This document shows, in pieces, positions 1-5,871 of a stretch of 9,137 bases of DNA. The DNA lies in NCBI GenBank assembly GCA_021846005.1, contig JAJZIZ010000027.1, positions 1 to 9,137 of the forward strand. Direction: 5' to 3'. The position numbers were made by a program, and so were the translations under genes. Position 1 is the first letter of the stretch, and the number at the start of each line of letters is the position of its first letter. The DNA comes from Microcaldota archaeon (lineage in GTDB: Archaea; Micrarchaeota; Micrarchaeia; Micrarchaeales; CABMGC01). Below the pieces are notes generated by a model. That model was given only the letters and a program-made list of their open reading frames with translations. It was not told the DNA's origin and searched no databases.

Positions 1-1
1 C

Positions 2-268
2 TCAAAATCACTCATCAAGTTTATTAACTACAAGACAATTACTGATTTATTAATCTTGGCTGAAGCTATTTATTCATATCAGAAATTAGCAAACGATTTA
101 AGAAATTTACCAGAATTTTATTTTGTGTCTAATGATACCATTTTCATTTCAGTTTCACAAGAAAGTTTGGTCTTTGATAAAATTCCAAAACTTATTAATC
201 AAAAATATAAAATAAATGTATTAGATTCAAAACACATGTCTGAATATCTATCTAGATATTTTAGATAA
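2..268 (+). CDS. C-terminal end of an unrecognised AT-rich gene (partial, left edge)
   Basis: This frame is open from the first bases of the window to a TAA at 266-268, giving 88 residues of a protein that begins outside the window. A TTG at 56 could serve as a start, but nothing marks it as one, and the open frame upstream argues for a longer gene. The visible part is rich in Ile, Lys, Asn, Tyr and Phe and reads as alternating helices and strands. It has no cysteines, no clear membrane segment and no motif I recognise. The G+C content is about 25% over the first 240 bases (59 of 240 counted), far below the neighbouring genes, so codon use is biased to A/T. This suggests a recently acquired gene or the edge of a mobile element; that is inference. 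No function can be assigned. Confidence 0.5.
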   Translation, partial: SKSLIKFINYKTITDLLILAEAIYSYQKLANDLRNLPEFYFVSNDTIFISVSQESLVFDKIPKLINQKYKINVLDSKHMSEYLSRYFR

Positions 269-365
269 ATAGGCCCGCTTCTCCTTATAAATCTTAAAAC
301 CCAATTCCTTTAGGTTCATATATACCCGCAAAAACATCTCAAGCTTTTCCGTAAGCCTAAAGCCT

Positions 366-400
366 TTCTGTGTATAAAGTAACCATTCTGTGTAGAAAGT
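366..400 (+). repeat. Two-copy tandem repeat, 20-base period
   Basis: TTCTGTGTATAAAGT (366-380) is repeated as TTCTGTGTAGAAAGT (386-400), 14 of 15 positions identical, at an exact 20-base period. The first copy's TGTGTATA is partly mirrored by GATACACAAAG at 419-429, so a weak inverted relation also exists. The period is not a multiple of three, so it does not encode a protein repeat. It could be a protein-binding site pair, or a remnant of a longer array. Confidence 0.5.
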
Positions 401-456
401 GAGCTTATTTATAAACTTGATACACAAAGCCAAAGATTTCCCGTTGCTGCATAATC

Positions 457-469
457 AATATATTTTTTA
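457..469 (+). promoter_or_regulatory. TATA-like promoter element of the small cysteine-rich gene
   Basis: The AT run AATATATTTTTTA is centred about 25 bases before the ATG at 486. That is the archaeal TATA-to-start-site distance, so the transcript probably begins at or next to the start codon (leaderless). No Shine-Dalgarno sequence is visible. Confidence 0.5.
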
Positions 470-485
470 CTTGTGCTAAACAATC

Positions 486-707
486 ATGTGCAACAAATGT
501 CCCGGAGACTACAAAATAGCACAGGAAAAAACAAGCAGCATCTCCTCTTCTTATGTGTCAGGCGGCAATTCTTCAAGCACACCCAAAACAACAAGCAAAA
601 GGGTGCTCAATCCGTGCCTCTGCCACTGCGATGTGAACATGCAGCATATAGCCGAACAAGGAAACAGGGAATACTGTCCCGTATGCCATCATTATCTAAG
701 GAAATAG
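486..707 (+). CDS. Small cysteine-rich, probably zinc-binding protein
   Basis: This encodes 73 residues. Cysteines occur in clusters: C2 and C5 (CNKC), C44, C46 and C48 (CLCHC), and C64 and C67 (CPVC, followed by two histidines). The pairs near the start and end resemble zinc-ribbon knuckles. Residues 16-38 form a Ser/Thr/Lys/Gly-rich, probably disordered linker. The protein is small, ends in a basic LRK tail and has no signal peptide or membrane segment, so a cytoplasmic zinc-binding or nucleic-acid-binding role is plausible but inferred. The ATG at 486 sits about 25 bases after a TATA-like element, which fits a leaderless mRNA and supports this start. An overlapping open frame (473-757) looks like a shadow because it lacks such patterned residues. 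I do not recognise a named family. Confidence 0.55.
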   Translation: MCNKCPGDYKIAQEKTSSISSSYVSGGNSSSTPKTTSKRVLNPCLCHCDVNMQHIAEQGNREYCPVCHHYLRK

Positions 708-740
708 CCACTCATTGCGCCATCATGCAATTCTGGAATA

Positions 741-750
741 AGTTTATATT
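741..750 (+). promoter_or_regulatory. TATA box of the ThrRS-nuclease operon
   Basis: AGTTTATATT, preceded by purine-rich GGAATA, is a good archaeal TATA box. Its centre near 746 predicts a transcript start near 772. That is downstream of the first in-frame ATG (759) and about 26 bases before the ATG at 798, so it favours the later start codon. Confidence 0.6.
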
Positions 751-797
751 TCATTAGAATGAATACTAATCTGGTGCAACAACCGCGCGGTCTATAC

Positions 798-2513
798 ATG
801 AAAATATTGCAGCTTGACGTAAATAAGATAACTTATATGCCAGTAAAGAAAGAAGCCAAGATATTTGATGATGTTCCGAAGGAAGAAAAGATTGTTGAAA
901 ATACCCTTGTTCTCCTAATTTCAATTGAGAAAGGCGACACTATGGAAATGGCAGACAAGGCCATGGCGGATACCAAAAAATTCCTCGAAACCCTGCAGCG
1001 GAGCCGTCTGGTCATATATCCATATGCGCATCTCAGCAGCAATCTTGCAAGCCCAGAAGAGGCATTCAACATACTTTCATACATGGGGCGGAATCCCCCT
1101 GACGGCATAGAAACATTCAGGGCGCCATTCGGGTGGAGCAAAAAACTCACTCTGGACATAAAAGGCCACCCTCTGGCTGAACAATCCAGGTCGTACTCCA
1201 ACGAGAAGGAATCCGAAAAGACATACAAAAAAGTAAGGCCGGTAAGCGTCAACACCTCCATAGTGCGCAAGAGCAGCTGGTCCGGGCTTCCCGAGACTGA
1301 CCACCGAACCATAGGCGAGCGGATGGATCTCTACAGTTTTCAGGAAGTTTCGCCATCGATGGTCTACTGGCACCCCAACGGGCACACTATACTGCGTGAG
1401 CTCATAGCCTTCATGCGCAACCTTGAAGAGGAAAATGCCTTCCAGGAAATAGGCACGCCTGTGGTTGCAAATACTGCATTATGGCATGTCAGCGGCCATT
1501 ACGAGCATTATCGGGAAAACATGTTCATGTTTGATTCGGAGGCCGAGGAAATGGGTCTCAAGCCTATGAACTGCCCCTCAAGCATTCTCATATACAAATC
1601 ACGCAGCTGGAGTTATAAGGATCTGCCGTTCAGGACTGCCATATTCGACAAATTGTATCGCAAGGAGGTCTCGGGAGCCCTAACTGGACTATTCCGCGTG
1701 CAGGAACTCATGCAGGATGACGGACACATCTTCCTGAGGGAAGATCAAACAGAAGAAGAAATAAGCCTGATTCTTTCGATGGCAAAGAAAACCTATGGCA
1801 TATTCGGCCTGAGGTTCATAGCAAATCTTTCTACTATGCCTGATAGCCACATGGGAGACGAGAATCTCTGGGAAAAGGCCACAAATTCACTGAAAAAAGC
1901 GCTTGAAAGCAATTCAATGGATTACAAAATCAAGGAAAAAGAAGGGGCCTTCTACGGGCCGAAGATCGATTTTGATGTGATAGATTCAATGGGCAGATCC
2001 TGGCAGCTGGGAACCATACAAGTAGACTATCAGCAGCCATTGCGTTTTGATCTGGAATACGCGGCTGAGGACGGACGTCTCGAGCGCCCAGTCATAATCC
2101 ACAAAGCCATATTCGGAAGCTTGGAGCGTTTCATAGCCATAATAACCGAGCACCATCAGGGCAGGTTCCCTACGTGGCTGGCGCCGGTGCAGGCAAGAAT
2201 AATTCCGATATCGGAGCATACAAACCAATATGCCAAGGATATCTATTCAAAGCTCAAATCCGCAAAGATAAGGGTATCCATCGATTCAAGCGACAAGACC
2301 ATGGAGAACAAGCTTCGAGAAGCAATAATGCAGAAAATACCCTACATGATAATACTCGGCAAAAAGGAAGAAGAGGCCGGGACTATAACCGTAAGGTGCA
2401 GGGGCGACGGGCAAAGCACAAAGCCTAACCAGAAATTCGGAGTAAAGATAGATGAATTTCTAGAAAACCTCAAATCTGAGATAAAAAACAAGGAGCAGAA
2501 ACTCATGTATTGA
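798..2513 (+). CDS. thrS: Threonyl-tRNA synthetase with archaeal editing domain
   Basis: This enzyme charges tRNA-Thr with threonine. From the ATG at 798 it has 571 residues, somewhat short for an archaeal ThrRS (usually a little over 600 by my recollection). Residues 1-145 match the archaeal D-aminoacyl-tRNA-deacylase-like editing domain: YPYAHLS with H78, then FGWSKK and GHPLAEQS with E128. The class II catalytic core follows: motif 2 RKE at 288-290 with SGALTGL, QDDGHIF at 307-312, YGPKIDF near 386-392, and motif 3 in RPVIIHKAIFGSLERF. The expected zinc ligands are present as C259, H310 and H435. The anticodon-binding domain occupies about 462-560. Two oddities are a Ser where the editing site usually has Tyr, and MNCPSS in place of the usual MNCPGH. 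The start at 759 adds 13 residues without family resemblance and lies upstream of the predicted transcript start. The nuclease gene follows 15 bases later. Confidence 0.93.
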   Translation: MKILQLDVNKITYMPVKKEAKIFDDVPKEEKIVENTLVLLISIEKGDTMEMADKAMADTKKFLETLQRSRLVIYPYAHLSSNLASPEEAFNILSYMGRNPPDGIETFRAPFGWSKKLTLDIKGHPLAEQSRSYSNEKESEKTYKKVRPVSVNTSIVRKSSWSGLPETDHRTIGERMDLYSFQEVSPSMVYWHPNGHTILRELIAFMRNLEEENAFQEIGTPVVANTALWHVSGHYEHYRENMFMFDSEAEEMGLKPMNCPSSILIYKSRSWSYKDLPFRTAIFDKLYRKEVSGALTGLFRVQELMQDDGHIFLREDQTEEEISLILSMAKKTYGIFGLRFIANLSTMPDSHMGDENLWEKATNSLKKALESNSMDYKIKEKEGAFYGPKIDFDVIDSMGRSWQLGTIQVDYQQPLRFDLEYAAEDGRLERPVIIHKAIFGSLERFIAIITEHHQGRFPTWLAPVQARIIPISEHTNQYAKDIYSKLKSAKIRVSIDSSDKTMENKLREAIMQKIPYMIILGKKEEEAGTITVRCRGDGQSTKPNQKFGVKIDEFLENLKSEIKNKEQKLMY

Positions 2514-2528
2514 CCCAAAGTGCGGCAT

Positions 2529-3185
2529 ATGCAGCAAATCAGGATAATAGTGGACAACAGGGAAAGGAATCCTGAGTTACTGGGGTTTTTGAACAGGAAT
2601 GGGGTCGATCTCTCATTTGCGCAGCTTCCCGTGGGCGATTATATTCTTTCGGACAGGATGTGCGCAGAAAGAAAGACAGAGCGCGATTTCGAGAATTCCA
2701 TAACCGACTCAAGGCTTTTCGAACAGGCAAAAAGGCTGAGCGAAAGCTTTGAGAAAGCCATAATCATAATCGAGAATGACGGCAGCGAAAGGTCCATGGG
2801 AAGAAACATTATACTCGGGGCGATACTGAAGCTCCATTCGGAATTCGGCATACAGATATTATTTTCGTCTTCAGGGGAAGAGACCGCATACATATTAAAC
2901 AGGCTCGCCGACAGGGAACAGGTCAAGGACAACCGAGAACCCAGGCTCACCGGCCATAAAAAAGCATCAAGCACGTATCAATGGCAGCTTTTTATTCTGG
3001 GTTCCATGCCTGGGATAGGGCCAACCATCGCGAAAAGCCTGATGAACCACTTCAAGACGCTTAAAAATGTTGCAATGGCGACTACTGACGAATTGATGGA
3101 AGTGGAAAAAATAGGCAGGAAAAAGGCCGAGAAAGTTTATGAAATCCTAAATTCCGAATTTATGCTTGATGACGTTTCGGCATAA
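2529..3185 (+). CDS. ERCC4-type (XPF/Hef-like) structure-specific nuclease, short form
   Basis: This is a 218-residue nuclease expected to cut branched or flap DNA during repair and fork restart. The ERCC4 domain spans about residues 4-135, with its catalytic signature intact: D9-N-R11-E12, G36-D37-Y38, and E47-R48-K49 followed by D53. Two helix-hairpin-helix motifs follow (SMPGIGPTIAK near 159-169 and EVEKIGRKKAEKV near 191-203), which bind DNA and mediate dimerisation in XPF. There is no helicase domain, so this is the short form known from Crenarchaeota rather than the long euryarchaeal Hef. The tail after the second hairpin, ending EFMLDDVSA, does not read as a PCNA-binding box. A GTG at 2520 is an alternative start adding three residues; the ATG lies directly before the first strand. 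It is probably co-transcribed with the synthetase and ends 2 bases from the convergent Cgi121 stop. Confidence 0.9.
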   Translation: MQQIRIIVDNRERNPELLGFLNRNGVDLSFAQLPVGDYILSDRMCAERKTERDFENSITDSRLFEQAKRLSESFEKAIIIIENDGSERSMGRNIILGAILKLHSEFGIQILFSSSGEETAYILNRLADREQVKDNREPRLTGHKKASSTYQWQLFILGSMPGIGPTIAKSLMNHFKTLKNVAMATTDELMEVEKIGRKKAEKVYEILNSEFMLDDVSA

Positions 3186-3187
3186 AT

Positions 3188-3649
3188 TTAGTATGCCTCA
3201 AGAAATCCTACCGATGCTACGTCTTCTGCAATATCCTTGGAAAAATGAAGCCTGTATTCCTTTATTCTCCTAATGCTGTTTTTCAAGGCAAAACTGCTAA
3301 ATTTCTCTCTATCGTCTGTAAACGCAATGAACATATTGTTGTCTGAAGCTCCGTTTTCCTTTATTGCCTTGTCAGTCTTCATGGTACCAGAAACAAAAAG
3401 CAGCATCTCCATGGGCAAGGACTTGGCTCGCATTTCATTATCCTCATTTCGGATCTTGGCATTGATATATGCAGGTATCAGCCTTCCAATCAGTTTTTCG
3501 TCCCTCTTGAGCAAGAGCACGAATCTCTTCTCATCGAAATCAGCTGCCTTTTCTAATATCCAGGAAATCTTTTTTTCAGAAGAGCATAGAAACGCGCAAG
3601 GTTTTCCAAAATCATGTCTGTTCAGAGTCACACCCGCATATACTCTCAC
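3188..3649 (-). CDS. Cgi121-like subunit of the KEOPS tRNA t6A-modification complex
   Basis: This 153-residue protein resembles archaeal Cgi121, the KEOPS subunit that binds tRNA and helps Kae1/Bud32/Pcc1 make t6A at position 37 of ANN-decoding tRNAs. The recognisable core is residues 76-112: SLPMEMLLFVSG, then KTDKAIKENGASDNNMFIAF. This follows the spacing of Methanocaldococcus Cgi121 as I remember it (FWMEILVRASG...EAIKIIGAKDGNVCLI). The N-terminal strand RVYAGVTL also fits. I chose the GTG at 3649, which gives normal family length and lies 13 bases after the upstream GNAT stop. A GTG at 3697 would add 16 residues and overlap that gene. It is the last gene of the minus-strand operon. None of the other KEOPS subunits is in the window. 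Divergence is high enough that automatic annotation may call it hypothetical. Confidence 0.75.
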   Translation of the reverse strand: MRVYAGVTLNRHDFGKPCAFLCSSEKKISWILEKAADFDEKRFVLLLKRDEKLIGRLIPAYINAKIRNEDNEMRAKSLPMEMLLFVSGTMKTDKAIKENGASDNNMFIAFTDDREKFSSFALKNSIRRIKEYRLHFSKDIAEDVASVGFLEAY

Positions 3650-3662
3650 GCTGGCAAATTTA

Positions 3663-4133
3663 TTACTTTGTCTCAAGCTTGAATGCCCTTCTTTCACTGT
3701 GGCTTCTTATTGTAAAAAGCTCCTGCGGCACCTCGCCAAGGCCTATTTCATGGAATCCCATCTCAACAAGTATGCCGTTTCCCTTCTCCGTCTTGTTTTT
3801 TATGGCAACAAAGATTGTTTTAGGGTTCTTTTTTACAAAGCGGTCTACAAGCATTTTAGTCATTTTGTAGGCTATACCCCTGCATCTGAACTCTTCCAAT
3901 ACTACTGCAGAACGCAATTCCAGCCATTTTGACTCAGGCCAGATATCGAGTGCCTCATGGCCAACAATCCTGCCCTCTGCCACCGCAACAACCGAATTCC
4001 TGTTCCTTATCCATTTTTCCACGTTCTCCTTGCTGACTTCCATTACGGCGTTGGACTTTTCGTGCTCTTTGTTTATCAGATCTCTTATATCTTCAAGGTC
4101 CTTTATCCTACTCAGCCTTACTGATATTTCCAT
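3663..4133 (-). CDS. GNAT-family N-acetyltransferase (paralogue 1)
   Basis: This is a single-domain, 156-residue GNAT enzyme that transfers an acetyl group from acetyl-CoA to an amine. The acetyl-CoA-binding loop is RCRGIA (83-88), after the strand LELRSAVV (71-78). The late-domain signature FVAIKNKTEKGNGILVEMGF spans 108-127. It is clearly related along its whole length to the other GNAT of this operon. The RSAVV...RG pattern recalls the GNAT domain of N-acetylglutamate synthases, but the substrate cannot be read from sequence; a protein N-terminus, peptide, amino acid or polyamine are all possible. The ATG is preceded by a perfect GGAGG ribosome binding site (4146-4142, 8-base spacing), the strongest in the window, so it can be translated independently within the operon. 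Confidence 0.85.
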   Translation of the reverse strand: MEISVRLSRIKDLEDIRDLINKEHEKSNAVMEVSKENVEKWIRNRNSVVAVAEGRIVGHEALDIWPESKWLELRSAVVLEEFRCRGIAYKMTKMLVDRFVKKNPKTIFVAIKNKTEKGNGILVEMGFHEIGLGEVPQELFTIRSHSERRAFKLETK

Positions 4134-4141
4134 TAATTATC

Positions 4142-4146
4142 CCTCC
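4142..4146 (-). promoter_or_regulatory. Strong Shine-Dalgarno sequence GGAGG before GNAT paralogue 1
   Basis: On the minus strand GGAGG is followed by 8 bases and then the ATG at 4133. This perfect site fixes the start of GNAT paralogue 1. It contrasts with the window's first-in-transcript genes, which appear leaderless. Confidence 0.8.
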
Positions 4147-4168
4147 ATGCGAATCTTCAAAATGAAAC

Positions 4169-5266
4169 TCAGCTACCAGTGTCCATCAGTGCTAAAAGCA
4201 CCTTGCTCAAGGTCTTCATATCTTTTATCTTTATTGATTCTTCCTTTGAATGCGGCAGCTCCCCTCCTCGTGATATTCCCAGCAGATCGTATCCTTTGGC
4301 CGCAAGAACATTTGCCTCCGTCGTTCCGCTTATTGTGGAAACTGAAAATTCTGTCCCAGCCTTCTCCGAAGCCTTCCTCGCATAGTTAATTATCTTCTTG
4401 TTCTTCGAAACAAATGGCGCCATCAATTCCTTTCTGTCTATTCTAATCCTGTATTTTGCCTTATGTTTTTTGCATATCCTTTTTACTATCTTCTCTGTTT
4501 CAGCAAGCTTCCCGTGCATCTGTTTTTCCACATAGCTTCTGATTTCACCATTCATGACTACATGGTCAGGGACAACATTCACTCGCTGGCCTCCGGATAT
4601 GGTGCCTATGTTCATGGTGTTTCCATATCTATCCCTGCCTATCTTCAATTTGGAAAGTATTTCCCCTGCTGTTTTTACCGCATTTATTCCTTTTTCCGGG
4701 TCTACCGCGGCATGCGCGGCCTTTCCGTAAATATCAATGCTAAAAAGAAGATACCCTATTGTCTTATCTACAAAACCTCCCGGTATACCCGAGCCGTCGA
4801 TTATAAATCCAAAATCCACTTCCCTTCTTAATTTCAGGTATCCAACCCCCATGACTCCCTTTTCCTCCCTTGTGGAAAAAACCGCGATTATGCCGTTTCT
4901 CTCCTTTTTCTTTGAAGCAAGCTTCAAAGCACAAAGCAAAGCGGCTACCCCTGCCTTATTGTCCGCCCCCAGTATTGTATTGCCGTCGCTTCTGACTGTC
5001 TCTCCGTCAACTATTGGTTTCACTCCCACATCTCCGTCTTCTACTGTGTCCATATGTGCCACGAAAAGCAATCTCTTGCCGCTTCCTTTGATTTTGACTA
5101 TAAGGTTTCCTGAATTGCTCTGATTGTATTTTCCTGTATTGTCGAAGTAAGGCTCAAGTCCCATCTTTTCCAGGTATTTTTTTATGTATCGTGCAGTATT
5201 AAGCTCCGATCCGCTAGGAGACGGTATTGAAACAAGGTCGCAGAATACCTTTGCAATCTCTTCCAA
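4169..5266 (-). CDS. M20 zinc metallopeptidase, PepT/YqjE-like
   Basis: This is a 365-residue dinuclear zinc hydrolase of the M20 family, closest by eye to PepT-like tripeptidases such as Bacillus YqjE. Expected ligands are in place: H71 in AHMDT with catalytic D73, bridging D102 in GADNKAG, the glutamate pair E134-E135, D157, and the terminal H339 in LPHSKEE. The lid/dimerisation domain (about 175-285) carries GKAAHAAVDPEKG with H185. The segment VDGETVRSDGNTILGAD is typical of the PepT-like branch. Likely role: removing residues from short peptides, or hydrolysing an N-acylated amino acid; the family does both. Start: a TTG, because an in-frame TAG (the stop of the upstream GNAT) lies four codons upstream and no ATG or GTG intervenes. 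It is cytoplasmic, with no signal peptide. It lies between two paralogous acetyltransferases, which suggests a linked substrate. Confidence 0.88.
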   Translation of the reverse strand: MEEIAKVFCDLVSIPSPSGSELNTARYIKKYLEKMGLEPYFDNTGKYNQSNSGNLIVKIKGSGKRLLFVAHMDTVEDGDVGVKPIVDGETVRSDGNTILGADNKAGVAALLCALKLASKKKERNGIIAVFSTREEKGVMGVGYLKLRREVDFGFIIDGSGIPGGFVDKTIGYLLFSIDIYGKAAHAAVDPEKGINAVKTAGEILSKLKIGRDRYGNTMNIGTISGGQRVNVVPDHVVMNGEIRSYVEKQMHGKLAETEKIVKRICKKHKAKYRIRIDRKELMAPFVSKNKKIINYARKASEKAGTEFSVSTISGTTEANVLAAKGYDLLGISRGGELPHSKEESIKIKDMKTLSKVLLALMDTGS

Positions 5267-5275
5267 AGCATAACC

Positions 5276-5785
5276 CTATCTTAGGCAGGTCTTAATCAAT
5301 TTATATGCTTTCCACTGCTGTCCTTTGTCCAGATCCAAAACCTCATCGGGTATCTCAGAGTCTGGCATCTTTTCAAATCCCAAAGCAAAAAGTATTCCGG
5401 TGCCACCCGATGCACTATTCTTGAGGGCGATAAAAGTAGCCGTATTCTGTCCTTTAGCTATCTCATCTATCACTAGCTTCTTCATCGAAAAATTAATTCC
5501 GTTACCTCTTAATTTCGGTTCGACTACTGCCGATCTGAGTTCAAACATTCCGCATCCAGGCCAACGGAAAGCCCCCTGGTGGGCCACAATATTGCCTGAG
5601 ACATCAATCGCAACTGCAGATCTGCGTTCACTAACCCATCCTTCAATCTCTTGTGAATTTACCTGCAGAACTGCTCCCGTTCTGCAGCCTTCCCCATTTA
5701 TCAGGTTTACTATCTCTGGTATATCCCTCTTTTCCGCCATTCTAAGAGTTAGACTGTCTGTCATTGGTTTTTTCAAGGTCTGCAT
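5276..5785 (-). CDS. GNAT-family N-acetyltransferase (paralogue 2)
   Basis: This is the first gene of the minus-strand operon. From the ATG at 5785 it encodes 169 residues. GNAT features: the strand FELRSAVVEP, then the acetyl-CoA loop KLRGNG (91-96, with Lys in the usual Gln/Arg position), and FIALKNSASGGTGILFALGF at about 118-137. It aligns along its length with the downstream paralogue (shared ELRSAVV, AIKN/ALKN, GNGILVEMGF/GTGILFALGF, EVP/EIP). The frame can begin at 5818, but that ATG lies upstream of the TATA box; the TATA centre is 26 bases before the ATG at 5785, which fits a leaderless start there. An ATG at 5764 is a further option and aligns better with the paralogue's N-terminus. 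The stop is TAG, in the same frame as the peptidase that starts 9 bases later. Substrate unknown. Confidence 0.83.
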   Translation of the reverse strand: MQTLKKPMTDSLTLRMAEKRDIPEIVNLINGEGCRTGAVLQVNSQEIEGWVSERRSAVAIDVSGNIVAHQGAFRWPGCGMFELRSAVVEPKLRGNGINFSMKKLVIDEIAKGQNTATFIALKNSASGGTGILFALGFEKMPDSEIPDEVLDLDKGQQWKAYKLIKTCLR

Positions 5786-5806
5786 ATGTGTATTATTGCA
5801 TGGTTT

Positions 5807-5815
5807 GTATATAAA
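5807..5815 (-). promoter_or_regulatory. TATA box of the GNAT-M20-GNAT-Cgi121 operon
   Basis: On the minus strand TTTATATAC is centred near 5811, 26 bases before the ATG at 5785. It also argues against the ATG at 5818 as the start, which lies upstream of the box. Confidence 0.65.
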
Positions 5816-5828
5816 CATTAAGTCAGAT

Positions 5829-5871
5829 ATGATGCAAAATTGCGTTTTATTGTATCAAATGATACAAAATT
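5829..5871 (+). repeat. Direct repeat ATGATRCAAAATT, 30-base period, in the divergent promoter region
   Basis: ATGATGCAAAATT (5829-5841) recurs as ATGATACAAAATT (5859-5871), 12 of 13 positions identical. The starts are exactly 30 bases apart, close to three helical turns, so both copies face the same side of the DNA. The second copy overlaps the palindrome and abuts the TATA box of the ACT-domain gene. Confidence 0.6.
5850..5867. promoter_or_regulatory. 18-base palindrome, candidate operator
   Basis: TTGTATCA-AA-TGATACAA is a perfect 8-base inverted repeat around two bases. It ends 2 bases before the TATA box of the ACT-domain gene (5870) and about 35 bases upstream of the TATA box of the divergent operon (5815). 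A dimeric regulator here would cover the TFB-recognition element of the ACT-domain promoter and could affect both directions. The best local candidate is the ACT-domain protein itself. Confidence 0.6.

Larger units (their letters stand above)
269..485. other. AT-rich intergenic spacer, possible gene remnant
   Basis: No convincing gene lies between the AT-rich gene and the small cysteine-rich protein. A minus-strand frame (433-248) stays open for 61 codons, but it has only a TTG start, no ribosome binding site and no recognisable domain, and its end overlaps the 3' end of the left-edge gene. The spacer contains a two-copy 20-base tandem repeat and the promoter of the next gene. It could be a decayed end of the element suggested by the AT-rich left edge. 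Confidence 0.4.

Noticed and set aside
248..433. A 61-codon minus-strand frame at the AT-rich left end
   Set aside because: It has only a TTG start directly after a stop-bounded stretch, no ribosome binding site, no domain, and an end overlapping another gene. A decayed fragment is possible, so it is mentioned only in the spacer entry.
473..757. Alternative frame overlapping the small cysteine-rich gene
   Set aside because: It has scattered composition with no motif, and it runs through the ThrRS promoter. The 486 frame has patterned cysteines and a matching TATA distance.
3160..3190. TGATGA near the nuclease stop codon as a C/D box RNA start
   Set aside because: No matching D box or C'/D' boxes follow at the right distance, and the bases encode the end of the nuclease.
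3273..3932. A 219-codon plus-strand frame opposite Cgi121 and GNAT paralogue 1
   Set aside because: It is antisense to two genes with recognisable family motifs and has low-complexity Ser/Leu/Phe composition, typical of a shadow frame.
5515..5530. GGTTCGACTAC, similar to a tRNA T-loop
   Set aside because: It lies inside the conserved ELRSAVVEP-LRG region of GNAT paralogue 2, and no acceptor or anticodon stem can be paired around it. No tRNA was found in the window.
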